From positions 1 through 8,618 of the forward strand of contig JBAZDY010000067.1 of assembly GCA_041654215.1 (NCBI GenBank): 8,618 bases of DNA, read 5' to 3'. The translations under genes were made by a program, and so were the position numbers. Every line of letters begins with the position of its first letter. Position 1 is the stretch's first letter. This document shows positions 1 to 7,231 of this stretch, in pieces. Source of the DNA: Undivivens sp041654215 (GTDB taxonomy: Bacteria; Omnitrophota; Gorgyraeia; Gygaellales; Profunditerraquicolaceae). The notes beneath the pieces are model-generated. The model ran no database searches. It saw nothing but the letters and a program-made list of their open reading frames with translations, and had not been told where the DNA came from.

Positions 1-195
1 ACCCTGCAGGAGATGCTTACCGTCAAGAGCGACGACGTTACCGGCAGGACGCACATATACGAAGCCATAGTCAAGGGCGAACAAAGGCTCACATACGGGA
101 CGCCGGAATCGTTCAACGTCCTGATAAAGGAATTACAAGGACTGTGCCTGGACATTCGCACGGAGAAGAAGGAAAGTGAAAATGGAAGAGATTAA
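1..195 (+). CDS. rpoB: RNA polymerase beta subunit, C-terminal end (partial)
   Basis: This is the last 64 codons of the beta subunit of DNA-dependent RNA polymerase; the gene begins before the window. The reading frame is open from base 1 and opens with TLQEMLTVKSDDV, followed by GRT and then PESFNVLIKEL. These are the hallmarks of the extreme C-terminus of bacterial RpoB, the clamp-linked segment that contacts beta'. The protein ends in a short charged tail, EKKESENGRD, slightly longer than the end of E. coli RpoB. The TAA stop lies at 193-195, so the last 14 bases overlap the start of rpoC in another frame. This overlap suggests translational coupling of the two large subunits, which are needed in equal amounts. 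The identification is secure; nothing can be said about the catalytic or rifampicin-binding parts, which lie outside the window. Confidence 0.97.
   Translation, partial: TLQEMLTVKSDDVTGRTHIYEAIVKGEQRLTYGTPESFNVLIKELQGLCLDIRTEKKESENGRD
169..173 (+). promoter_or_regulatory. Ribosome binding site deciding the rpoC start
   Basis: AAGGA at 169-173 lies 8 nt before the ATG at 182, a normal Shine-Dalgarno spacing. An in-frame GTG at 176 is only 2 nt from this motif, which is too close, although a weaker GGAG at 162-165 lies 10 nt upstream of it. The ATG gives the N-terminus MEEINSFDRI, which fits other RpoC proteins. I therefore prefer 182 over 176; the two products would differ by only two residues. 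Confidence 0.6.
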
Positions 196-3100
196 TTCCT
201 TTGACCGTATTTCGATCAAGATCGCTTCGCCCCAGGTGATCAGGAGCTGGTCCAAGGGCGAGGTAAAAAAAGCGGAGACTATAAATTACCGCACGCTGAA
301 ACCGGAAAAAGACGGGTTGTTCTGCGAGAAGATATTCGGCCCCGTCAGGGACTGGGAATGCAACTGCGGAAAGTATAAAGGGATAAAATTCAAGGGGATT
401 ACCTGTGACCGCTGCGGAGTTACCGTGGATCATTCTTCCGTGCGCAGGGACCGCATGGGACACATTGAGCTGGCCGCGCCTGTCACGCATATCTGGTTTT
501 TCAAGGCGGTGCCTTCGCGCCTTTCCGCTATCCTCGACATAGGTCTGCGCGACATGGAGAAGGTGATTTATTACGAGGAATACGTGGTGGTTGATCCGGG
601 CGACTCCCCGTTGAAGAAAAAGGAGCTTTTGACTGAAGAGCAGTATCAGGAAGCCGTCGTCAAATACGGCGCGAGCTTCAAGGCCATGATAGGCGCCGAG
701 GCGGTCAGCGAACTGCTGAAGGAAGTGGATATCGACAAGCACGCCGAGCAGCTGCGCAGCGAACTCTCCAAAGAAAAAGAGCAGACAAGCGGCAGGCGCA
801 ATACCAAGACTTTAAAAATACTCGAGGATTTCCGCAAATCCGGTAACAAGGCAGAGTGGATGATCCTGGAGATACTTCCCGTGATTCCCCCCGACCTGCG
901 CCCGCTGGTGCCGCTTGACGGAGGGCGTTTCGCCAGTTCCGATCTCAACGATCTTTACCGCAGGGTAATCAATCGCAATAACCGTTTGAAGAAACTCATC
1001 GAGCTGAACGCCCCGGAGATCATCATCCGCAATGAGAAGAGGATGCTCCAGGAGGCGGTGGACGCCCTGCTCGATAACGGCAGGCACGGCCGCGCCGTGG
1101 TCGCAGCCAACAACCGTCCGTTGAAGTCCCTTTCCGATATGCTCAAGGGTAAACAGGGGCGTTTCCGCCAGAACCTGCTCGGCAAACGCGTGGATTATTC
1201 CGGCCGTTCGGTAATTGTCGTCGGCCCCGAATTGAATCTGAACGAATGCGGACTGCCCAAGCAGATGGCGCTGGAACTTTTTGAACCGTTCATCATAAAG
1301 AAACTCCGCGAGAAGGGTTTCGTGCATACCATCAAAGGCGCGCGCCGCATGGTGGAGCGCGGCAAGATAGAGGTGTGGGACATACTGGATGAGGTTATTA
1401 AAGACCATCCGGTAATGCTCAACCGCGCGCCGACGTTGCACAGACTGAGCATTCAGGCTTTTCAGCCGGTGCTTATCGAGGGTAAGGCGATAAAGATACA
1501 TCCCCTCGTTTGTACGGCGTTCAACGCCGATTTCGACGGAGACCAGATGGCCGTTCACGTGCCTCTATCTCTCGAGGCCCAGATCGAGGTCCGGGTGCTG
1601 ATGATGTCGGTGAACAACCTTTTTTCGCCCGCCGACGGCAGGCCGATAATTTCTCCTACGCAGGACATCATTCTCGGTGTTTCCTACCTGACCAAAATGA
1701 AAGAAGGCTGCAGGGGGGAGAACCGTATTTTCGCCGACGCTTCCGAGGTAATAACCGCCTACGAGGACAAGGAAGCGGACCTGCACGCCAAGATCAGGCT
1801 GCGTGTCGACCATGTAATGGACATTGCCGAAGGCAACAGGATCGACGGCAGACAGATCATAGAAACCACTCCCGGCAGGGTCATTTTTAACCGTTTACTG
1901 CCGTCCGATTTCGGTTTCGTCAATAGGGAGTTGAATAAGGGCCTGGTAGGCAACATAGTCGCCGTCTGCTATAAGCGTTACGGCCACCAGCGCACCATCC
2001 AGCTGGTCGACGAGAGCAAGAAACTCGGGTTTATTTACGCGACCCTGGGCGGGATATCCATAGGTATGGACGACCTGCTGGTTCCGAAAGAGAAACAGGA
2101 CGTGCTCAAGGAATCCAGGGCGGAGGTTTCCAAAGTTGAAGAACAGTACCGCCGGGGTATCATTACCGACAGGGAACGCAAGAGCAAGGTTATCGATATC
2201 TGGACGCACACAACCGATAAGATATCCGATCTTCTTTTCAAAGAGATGCCGAAATTCAATCCGATCTTCATTATGGCCGACTCCGGGGCCCGCGGTTCTA
2301 AACTGCAGGTCAGGCAGCTCGCCGGCATGCGAGGTCTGATGGCCAAGCCTTCCGGCGAGATCATCGAGAACCCGATTACCGCCAATTTCCGCGAGGGGCT
2401 GACGGTTCTCGAGTATTTCATCTCTACGCACGGCGCAAGGAAAGGCCTCGCCGACACGGCCTTGAAGACGGCCGACGCCGGATACCTTACCAGGAGGCTG
2501 GTGGATGTCGCGCAGGAGGTGATTATCGAGGAGGAGGACTGCGGCACTCTTAACGGGATTACCGTCTCGGCAATCATCGAGGGCGACGAAGTGGTGGTCA
2601 GCCTCAAGGACCGCATCGCCGGGCGCGTCGCGCTCGATAACGTCGTGGATATCATCACCGACGAGGTTATCGTCGAGCAGGGTTCGGAGATCACGGAGGA
2701 GAAGGCGGAGATGATCGAGAGGCTCGGCATAGAGCGCATACGTATCCGCAGCGTTCTTACATGCGAATCCGGCAGGGGAGTTTGCTCAAAGTGCTACGGC
2801 CGCAACCTCGCCAGCGGAAGGCTGGTCGAGGTCGGAGACGCCGTGGGCGTCGTGGCCGCGCAGAGTATCGGCGAGCCGGGCACGCAGCTGACGATGAGAA
2901 CGTTCCATATAGGAGGCACGGCGTCCAGGACCGTAGAGCAGTCGCTCTACAAGTCCAAGAACAAGGGCACGGTAAAGTATCACAGCCTGCGCGTCACCGA
3001 AAAGAACAAGGAGTTCGTGGTACTCAACAGGAACGGGAGCATCAGCATCAACGACGGACAGGGCAGGGAGTTCGAACGCTATACCGTTCCTCAGGGGGCT

Positions 3101-4237
3101 TTCATCAGCGCGGCCGACGGGGCGGAGATCAACAAGGGCGTGGCTTTCGTGCGCTGGGATCCGTATACGATCCCGATCCTTACCGAGGTCGGCGGTAAAG
3201 TAAAATACGAGGATATCAAGGAAGGCCAGACCATACAAGAAGAACTTAATCCGGTCACAAAGTTGACCGAACGCATAGTGGTCGAGCACAAGCAGGAGTT
3301 CCATCCGCAGATCGTCATTACAAGCGCGGCCGGCGAGGTGATGGGCATATATCCGATCAGCGTCGGAGCGCATATACTCGTCAAGGACGGCCAGACGGTC
3401 GACGCCGGAGACATGCTGGCCAAGATACCCAGATTGGTCGTCAAGACCAGGGATATCACCGGCGGTTTGCCGCGCGTGGCGGAGCTGTTCGAGGCCAGAA
3501 GGCCGAAAGACCCGGCCGTTATCAGCGAGATCGACGGGTTCATAGAATTCGGTGAGACGAAAAAAGGCCAGAGGGTGATTGTCGTCAAGTCCCCGACAGG
3601 GATGTCAAGGGAGTATGTCATCCCGCACGGAAAACACCCCAACGTTTACAAGGCGGACAAGGTCGCGGCCGGCCAGCAGCTCACCGACGGACCGGTGGTC
3701 CTGCAGGACATCCTGCGTGTCTGCGGCGACAAGGTGCTGCAGGAGTACCTGGTCAACGAGGTACAGGAGGTTTACCGCCTGCAGGGCGTACGCATAAACG
3801 ACAAGCATATTGAAGTTATCATCAGACAGATGCTTAAAAAGGTCCGTATAGAAAACCCCGGGGACAGCGAGTTCCTGGTGGGGCAGCAGGTGGACAAGTG
3901 GACATTCAGGCAGGCTAACGCGGAAGTGCTGAAAAAGGGCGGCAAACCGGCCTCGGCGACTCCGTTGCTGCTGGGTATCACCAAGGCTTCGCTGACTACG
4001 GACAGTTTCATATCCGCGGCAAGCTTCCAGGAGACCACGCGCGTCCTGACCGAGGCCGCGGCTGCCGGCAAGAAAGACGATCTGTTTGGTCTGAAAGAGA
4101 ACGTTATCGTGGGACATTTGATCCCGGCAGGAACGGGATTCCATACCCACCGGGAAATAAAAATGCAAAAGTCAGCAGATGCCGTGCCTGTGGAGGCCGC
4201 AGAGCCTGTTGCCGCAGAAGAAACCGTAAAGGAATAA
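182..4237 (+). CDS. rpoC: DNA-directed RNA polymerase subunit beta'
   Basis: This is the 1351-aa largest catalytic subunit of RNA polymerase. The N-terminal zinc-binding clamp has all four cysteines (C60, C62, C75, C78). The active-site motif NADFDGD at 448-454 supplies the three Asp residues (D450, D452, D454) that hold the catalytic magnesium. The second zinc site is intact (C787, C861, C868, C871). The bridge helix lies around 735-776. The trigger loop (about 886-915) contains M905, R906 and H909. Directly after HIGG comes an insertion of about 170 residues (roughly 916-1083) that matches the two-lobed SI3 insertion of E. coli RpoC but is about 15 residues shorter by my alignment. Such an insertion is known in Proteobacteria and many other Gram-negative phyla and is absent from Firmicutes and Actinobacteria. 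The C-terminus is an Ala/Glu-rich tail (about 1329-1351) that looks disordered and lineage-specific. The gene overlaps rpoB by 14 nt and stops 4 nt before rpsL. No frameshift or missing key residue was seen. Confidence 0.98.
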   Translation: MEEINSFDRISIKIASPQVIRSWSKGEVKKAETINYRTLKPEKDGLFCEKIFGPVRDWECNCGKYKGIKFKGITCDRCGVTVDHSSVRRDRMGHIELAAPVTHIWFFKAVPSRLSAILDIGLRDMEKVIYYEEYVVVDPGDSPLKKKELLTEEQYQEAVVKYGASFKAMIGAEAVSELLKEVDIDKHAEQLRSELSKEKEQTSGRRNTKTLKILEDFRKSGNKAEWMILEILPVIPPDLRPLVPLDGGRFASSDLNDLYRRVINRNNRLKKLIELNAPEIIIRNEKRMLQEAVDALLDNGRHGRAVVAANNRPLKSLSDMLKGKQGRFRQNLLGKRVDYSGRSVIVVGPELNLNECGLPKQMALELFEPFIIKKLREKGFVHTIKGARRMVERGKIEVWDILDEVIKDHPVMLNRAPTLHRLSIQAFQPVLIEGKAIKIHPLVCTAFNADFDGDQMAVHVPLSLEAQIEVRVLMMSVNNLFSPADGRPIISPTQDIILGVSYLTKMKEGCRGENRIFADASEVITAYEDKEADLHAKIRLRVDHVMDIAEGNRIDGRQIIETTPGRVIFNRLLPSDFGFVNRELNKGLVGNIVAVCYKRYGHQRTIQLVDESKKLGFIYATLGGISIGMDDLLVPKEKQDVLKESRAEVSKVEEQYRRGIITDRERKSKVIDIWTHTTDKISDLLFKEMPKFNPIFIMADSGARGSKLQVRQLAGMRGLMAKPSGEIIENPITANFREGLTVLEYFISTHGARKGLADTALKTADAGYLTRRLVDVAQEVIIEEEDCGTLNGITVSAIIEGDEVVVSLKDRIAGRVALDNVVDIITDEVIVEQGSEITEEKAEMIERLGIERIRIRSVLTCESGRGVCSKCYGRNLASGRLVEVGDAVGVVAAQSIGEPGTQLTMRTFHIGGTASRTVEQSLYKSKNKGTVKYHSLRVTEKNKEFVVLNRNGSISINDGQGREFERYTVPQGAFISAADGAEINKGVAFVRWDPYTIPILTEVGGKVKYEDIKEGQTIQEELNPVTKLTERIVVEHKQEFHPQIVITSAAGEVMGIYPISVGAHILVKDGQTVDAGDMLAKIPRLVVKTRDITGGLPRVAELFEARRPKDPAVISEIDGFIEFGETKKGQRVIVVKSPTGMSREYVIPHGKHPNVYKADKVAAGQQLTDGPVVLQDILRVCGDKVLQEYLVNEVQEVYRLQGVRINDKHIEVIIRQMLKKVRIENPGDSEFLVGQQVDKWTFRQANAEVLKKGGKPASATPLLLGITKASLTTDSFISAASFQETTRVLTEAAAAGKKDDLFGLKENVIVGHLIPAGTGFHTHREIKMQKSADAVPVEAAEPVAAEETVKE
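4228..4233 (+). promoter_or_regulatory. rpsL ribosome binding site inside the rpoC 3' end
   Basis: AAAGGA lies within the last codons of rpoC, 8 nt before the rpsL ATG at 4242. The rpoC TAA (4235-4237) falls between this site and the rpsL start. A ribosome finishing rpoC would sit on the site, which suggests translational coupling of beta' to S12. Confidence 0.6.
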
Positions 4238-4241
4238 ATAT

Positions 4242-4616
4242 ATGCCGACAATCACACAGCTAATCAGGTTAGGTAGGATCTCCAAGAAAAAGAAGACGAA
4301 GTCTCCTGCTTTGAAGGCATGCCCGCAGCGCCGGGGCGTGTGCCTGCAGGTCAGGACGATGACCCCGAAAAAGCCCAACTCGGCTTTGCGCAAGATAGCC
4401 AGGGTCAGGCTCACCACCGGCATAGAAGTCACCGCCTACATCCCTGGGGAAGGGCACAATCTTCAGGAGCATTCGATCGTCCTGGTCAGGGGCGGACGCG
4501 TCAAGGACCTCCCCGGTGTAAGGTATCATATAGTCAGGGGCAGTCTCGACGCCGCTGGAGTAAGCGCGCGCAGGAAGTCCCGGTCTAAATACGGAGCCAA
4601 AAGGCCTAAAGCTTAA
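4242..4616 (+). CDS. rpsL: 30S ribosomal protein S12
   Basis: This encodes the 124-aa decoding-centre protein S12 of the small ribosomal subunit. Length and sequence are typical of the family throughout: CPQRRGVC at 27-34, PKKPNSALRK at 42-51, GEGHNLQEHS at 69-78, RGGRVKDLPGVRYH at 83-96, and the C-terminal SKYGAKRPKA. K43 and K88, where substitutions in other bacteria give streptomycin resistance, are both wild type, so S12 gives no reason to expect resistance. D89 is the conserved aspartate that RimO methylthiolates in many bacteria. The basic N-terminal extension (RISKKKKTKS, 12-21) is normal for S12. The gene follows rpoC after 4 nt, with no room for a separate promoter or terminator, and precedes rpsG by 19 nt. 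This places the str genes directly on the rpoBC transcript. Confidence 0.98.
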   Translation: MPTITQLIRLGRISKKKKTKSPALKACPQRRGVCLQVRTMTPKKPNSALRKIARVRLTTGIEVTAYIPGEGHNLQEHSIVLVRGGRVKDLPGVRYHIVRGSLDAAGVSARRKSRSKYGAKRPKA

Positions 4617-4618
4617 AT

Positions 4619-4623
4619 AGGAG
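4619..4623 (+). promoter_or_regulatory. rpsG ribosome binding site (long spacing)
   Basis: AGGAG starts 3 nt after the rpsL stop and is 12 nt from the rpsG ATG at 4636, somewhat longer than the usual 5-9 nt. No closer purine-rich match is present, and the conserved N-terminus RRRKAQ supports this ATG. Coupling to rpsL translation could compensate for the spacing. Confidence 0.5.
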
Positions 4624-4635
4624 CGTAGCAGCGAT

Positions 4636-5106
4636 ATGAGAAGAAGAAAGGCACAAGAAAAGGAAATAGCGGCTGATCCGAAGTTCAACAGCAAGATCGT
4701 CGGCAAGTTTATAAATATGGTGATGTATGAGGGCAAGAAGTCCGTTGCGGAAAGCATAGTATACGGGGCTTTCGAGATCGTCAGACAGCACTTGAACGAG
4801 CCGGATGTCCTAAAGATATTCCACAAGGCAATAGACAACGCCAGGCCCAGGCTGGAAGTCAAACCCCGCAGGGTCGGCGGCGCCACCTACCAGGTCCCGA
4901 TCGAAGTCCGGCAGGAGCGCGGCACCTCGATAGCCCTGCGCTGGATAAGGGACTTCGCCCGCGGCAAGAAAGGCAAGTCCATGGATCAGAGGCTGGCCGA
5001 TGAGATTATAGCGGCCTATAAAAACGAAGGCTCGAGCATAAAGAAGAGGGACGATACCCACAAAATGGCTGAGTCTAACAAGGCTTTTGCCCATTTCAGG
5101 TGGTAA
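4636..5106 (+). CDS. rpsG: 30S ribosomal protein S7
   Basis: This encodes the 156-aa S7 protein, the primary binder that nucleates assembly of the 16S rRNA 3' domain (the 30S head) and contacts E-site tRNA. Family landmarks are the basic start MRRRKAQ, DPKFNS at 14-19, the KKSVAESIVYGAFE helix, RPRLEVKPRRVGGATYQVP in the centre, RWIRDFAR, and the C-terminal KMAESNKAFAHFRW. The length is the standard one for bacteria. In E. coli S7 also represses its own operon by binding the rpsL-rpsG intercistronic mRNA. Here that gap is only 19 nt, so the E. coli type of site cannot be present. fusA starts 10 nt downstream. The identification is secure. Confidence 0.98.
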   Translation: MRRRKAQEKEIAADPKFNSKIVGKFINMVMYEGKKSVAESIVYGAFEIVRQHLNEPDVLKIFHKAIDNARPRLEVKPRRVGGATYQVPIEVRQERGTSIALRWIRDFARGKKGKSMDQRLADEIIAAYKNEGSSIKKRDDTHKMAESNKAFAHFRW

Positions 5107-5116
5107 GGGAAAGAAT

Positions 5117-7210
5117 ATGGCCAGACAGATACCTTTAGATAAATTAAGGAATATCGGTATCATCGCGCACATTGATGCCGGGAAGACCACCACTACCGAA
5201 CGCATTCTTTTTTATACCGGCAAGACTTATAAGATCGGGGAAGTGCACGACGGCAACGCCGTCATGGACTGGATGCCGCAGGAGCAGGAGCGCGGCATTA
5301 CCATCACCGCGGCCGCCACCACCTGCCGCTGGAAGGATTGTTTCATCAATATAATCGACACCCCCGGACACGTGGATTTTACCGTGGAGGTGGAGCGTTC
5401 ACTCAAGGTCCTTGACGGAGCCGTGGTGGTTTTCTGCGGAGTCGGCGGAGTTGAGCCGCAGTCAGAGACGGTCTGGCGCCAGGCAGAACGTTACCATGTC
5501 CCGCGCATAGCCTACATCAACAAGATGGACAGGACCGGCAGCAGCATGCGCGAGGTGATCAAACAGATACACGATAAACTCGGGGCGAATGCCTCGGCCA
5601 TACAGTTCAATTACGGCCAGGAGGAGAACTTCAAAGGCATTCTTGATCTTATAGAAAAGAAGACCGTTATTTACAAGGATGATCTCGGAAAAGAGCGGGA
5701 GGTCGTCCCGGGATGGCCGGATGAATTGAAGGCCGAGGCCGAGCGCCTGCGCGGCGAAATGCTGGAGAGGCTTTCCGAGGCGGACGACGGGATCATGGAG
5801 AAATACCTCGGCGGGCAGGAGATTGGGGCCGAGGAGATAAAGAAGGCAGTGCGCAAAGGCGTAATCGAGAACAAATTCGTGCCGGTGCTTTGCGGTACCT
5901 CTTTCAAGAACAAAGGCGTGCAGCTGCTGCTGGACGCGGTATGCGACTATCTGCCTTCGCCCCTGGATCTGCCGCCCATCAAAGGGACAAAGCCTGACAG
6001 CGGGGATTTTGAGGAGATCACGACCGAAGACGACGCGCCTCTGACAGCGTTGTGCTTCAAGATAGCCACCGATCCGTTCGTGGGAAAACTGAATTATACC
6101 AGGATTTACGCCGGGACGCTGACTTCCGGGACTTATATTTATAACGCCGCTCGAAGGGTGAAGGAGCGCGTGACCAAGCTCTTGAAGATGCACTCCAACC
6201 GTCAGGAGATAATCGAAGCGGCCTACGCAGGGGACATCGTGGCCGTAGTGGGACTGAAGGATACCAAGACAGGAGATACCCTTTGCAACGAGAACAATCA
6301 GATCCTGCTGGAAGCGATGAAATTCCCGGAGCCGGTGCTTTCTCAGTCTATCGAGCCAAAGACCAAGAGCGATCAGGAGCGGCTCGGTATGTCGCTGCAC
6401 AAACTGTCCGACGAAGACCCGACTTTCCGCATCACTTATAACCAGGAGACCGGTCAGACCTTGATGTCGGGGATGGGGCAGCTGCATCTGGAGATCATCA
6501 CCGACCGCCTTCTGCGAGAGTTCAACGTTGATGTGCAGGTGGGGGTGCCTCAGGTAGCTTACCGCGAGACCGTACGCCAGAAAGTGAACGTGACCGGAAA
6601 GTTTATCCAGCAGAGCGGCGGCCGCGGCCAGTACGGCCACGTGGTCATAGACGTGGAACCTCAGGAAGCGCCCGGACTGGGGGTCACTTTCGAGAACAAG
6701 ATAAAAGGAGGAGCGATCCCGCAGGAGTATATCCCGGCCGTGAAACAGGGTATTTTTGAGACGGCGAAAAGCGGTATCCTCGCCGGTTATCCGGTCACCG
6801 ATATAAAAGTCACCCTGGTTGACGGTTCGTATCATGACGTCGATTCATCCGAGATGTCGTTCAAGATGGCGGCAAGCATCGGGTTGAAAGAGGGTTTGGC
6901 GAAGGCGAAGTCATTCCTGCTTGAGCCGATCATGGACCTGGAGGCGACCACCCCGGAGGAATTCATGGGATCGGTCATCGGCGACCTCAGCTCTCGGCGC
7001 GCCAAGATAATCTCGATAACTCCCAGAAGCAACGTAAGGGCTATAAGAGCGCACGTGCCGTTGTCGGAGGTGTTCAATTACGCTACCGTGTTGAGATCCT
7101 TGACACAAGGGCGCGCGTCTTATACAATGGAGCCTTCGTTCTACGCAGAGGTGCCTTCATATATATCAGAGAAAATAGTGGCAGGAATAAGTTCACGCAA
7201 GGGTGCATAA
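5117..7210 (+). CDS. fusA: Elongation factor G (translocation GTPase)
   Basis: This encodes the 697-aa EF-G, which uses GTP to translocate tRNAs and mRNA on the ribosome and works with RRF in recycling. All GTPase motifs are intact: P-loop AHIDAGKT at 17-24, switch I RGITI at 59-63, DTPGHVDF at 81-88 with the catalytic His at 85, NKMD at 135-138, and CGTSFKNKG at 259-267. Domain II begins near 305 and domain III near 405. Domain IV (about 485-605) carries SGGRGQYGHVV at 500-510 and the tip motif SYHDVDSSEM, whose H573 matches the E. coli His583 that reaches into the decoding centre. Domain V follows to the end, with GRASYTMEPSFY near 665-676. The start is the ATG at 5117, with AAGGGA 6 nt upstream; an upstream TTG at 5087 is inside rpsG and unlikely. 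The size and canonical switch I suit the housekeeping EF-G rather than a paralogue. The 3' end also carries a probable promoter for tuf. Confidence 0.98.
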   Translation: MARQIPLDKLRNIGIIAHIDAGKTTTTERILFYTGKTYKIGEVHDGNAVMDWMPQEQERGITITAAATTCRWKDCFINIIDTPGHVDFTVEVERSLKVLDGAVVVFCGVGGVEPQSETVWRQAERYHVPRIAYINKMDRTGSSMREVIKQIHDKLGANASAIQFNYGQEENFKGILDLIEKKTVIYKDDLGKEREVVPGWPDELKAEAERLRGEMLERLSEADDGIMEKYLGGQEIGAEEIKKAVRKGVIENKFVPVLCGTSFKNKGVQLLLDAVCDYLPSPLDLPPIKGTKPDSGDFEEITTEDDAPLTALCFKIATDPFVGKLNYTRIYAGTLTSGTYIYNAARRVKERVTKLLKMHSNRQEIIEAAYAGDIVAVVGLKDTKTGDTLCNENNQILLEAMKFPEPVLSQSIEPKTKSDQERLGMSLHKLSDEDPTFRITYNQETGQTLMSGMGQLHLEIITDRLLREFNVDVQVGVPQVAYRETVRQKVNVTGKFIQQSGGRGQYGHVVIDVEPQEAPGLGVTFENKIKGGAIPQEYIPAVKQGIFETAKSGILAGYPVTDIKVTLVDGSYHDVDSSEMSFKMAASIGLKEGLAKAKSFLLEPIMDLEATTPEEFMGSVIGDLSSRRAKIISITPRSNVRAIRAHVPLSEVFNYATVLRSLTQGRASYTMEPSFYAEVPSYISEKIVAGISSRKGA
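7100..7128 (+). promoter_or_regulatory. Probable sigma-70-type promoter for tuf, inside fusA
   Basis: A perfect -35 hexamer TTGACA (7100-7105) is followed after exactly 17 nt by TACAAT (7123-7128), one mismatch from the -10 consensus. Initiation would be expected near 7135, giving a leader of about 97 nt before the tuf ATG. The elements fall on codons Leu662-Thr663 and Tyr669-Thr670-Met671 of EF-G, a conserved stretch, so protein constraint explains part of the match. However, both Thr codons are ACA, which I count only five times among 47 Thr codons in this gene. Internal promoters within fusA that drive tufA are known in E. coli, so the placement makes biological sense. Promoter activity itself is inferred. 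Confidence 0.6.
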
Positions 7211-7218
7211 TTAAACTT

Positions 7219-7227
7219 AGGAGGTGA
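7219..7227 (+). promoter_or_regulatory. Consensus ribosome binding site of tuf
   Basis: AGGAGGTGA is a 9-nt perfect complement to the usual 16S rRNA anti-Shine-Dalgarno sequence. Its AGGAGG core ends 7 nt before the ATG at 7232. It is the strongest binding site in the window; those of rpoC, rpsL, rpsG, fusA and rpsJ are all shorter or badly spaced. This fits the need to make more EF-Tu than its neighbours. Confidence 0.85.
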
Positions 7228-7231
7228 CGTA

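Noticed and set aside
176..181. GTG start of rpoC two codons upstream of the ATG
   Set aside because: Only 2 nt separate it from AAGGA; the ATG at 182 has better spacing. It cannot be fully excluded because GGAG at 162-165 is 10 nt away.
4118..4164. Possible promoter for the str genes near the rpoC end (TTGATC, then AT-rich ATAAAAAT)
   Set aside because: No acceptable -10 hexamer falls 16-18 nt after TTGATC, and no -35 element lies at the right distance from the AT-rich stretch.
4368..4508. Streptomycin-resistance form of S12
   Set aside because: K43 and K88 are both present as in sensitive bacteria, and the flanking motifs are standard.
5087..5116. TTG start extending fusA upstream by 10 codons
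   Set aside because: It would overlap the rpsG 3' end, adds residues not found in EF-G, and the ATG at 5117 has its own well-spaced AAGGGA.
5462..6835. 457-codon open frame on the - strand opposite fusA
   Set aside because: It lies wholly antisense to an intact, highly conserved EF-G gene, shows no recognisable family motif, and is explained by codon bias of the coding strand leaving the opposite frame free of stops. Other antisense frames in the window are dismissed for the same reason.
6819..6847. TTGACG in fusA as a second internal promoter
   Set aside because: The hexamer 17 nt downstream (GATTCA) is a poor -10 match; a shift of one base does not rescue it.
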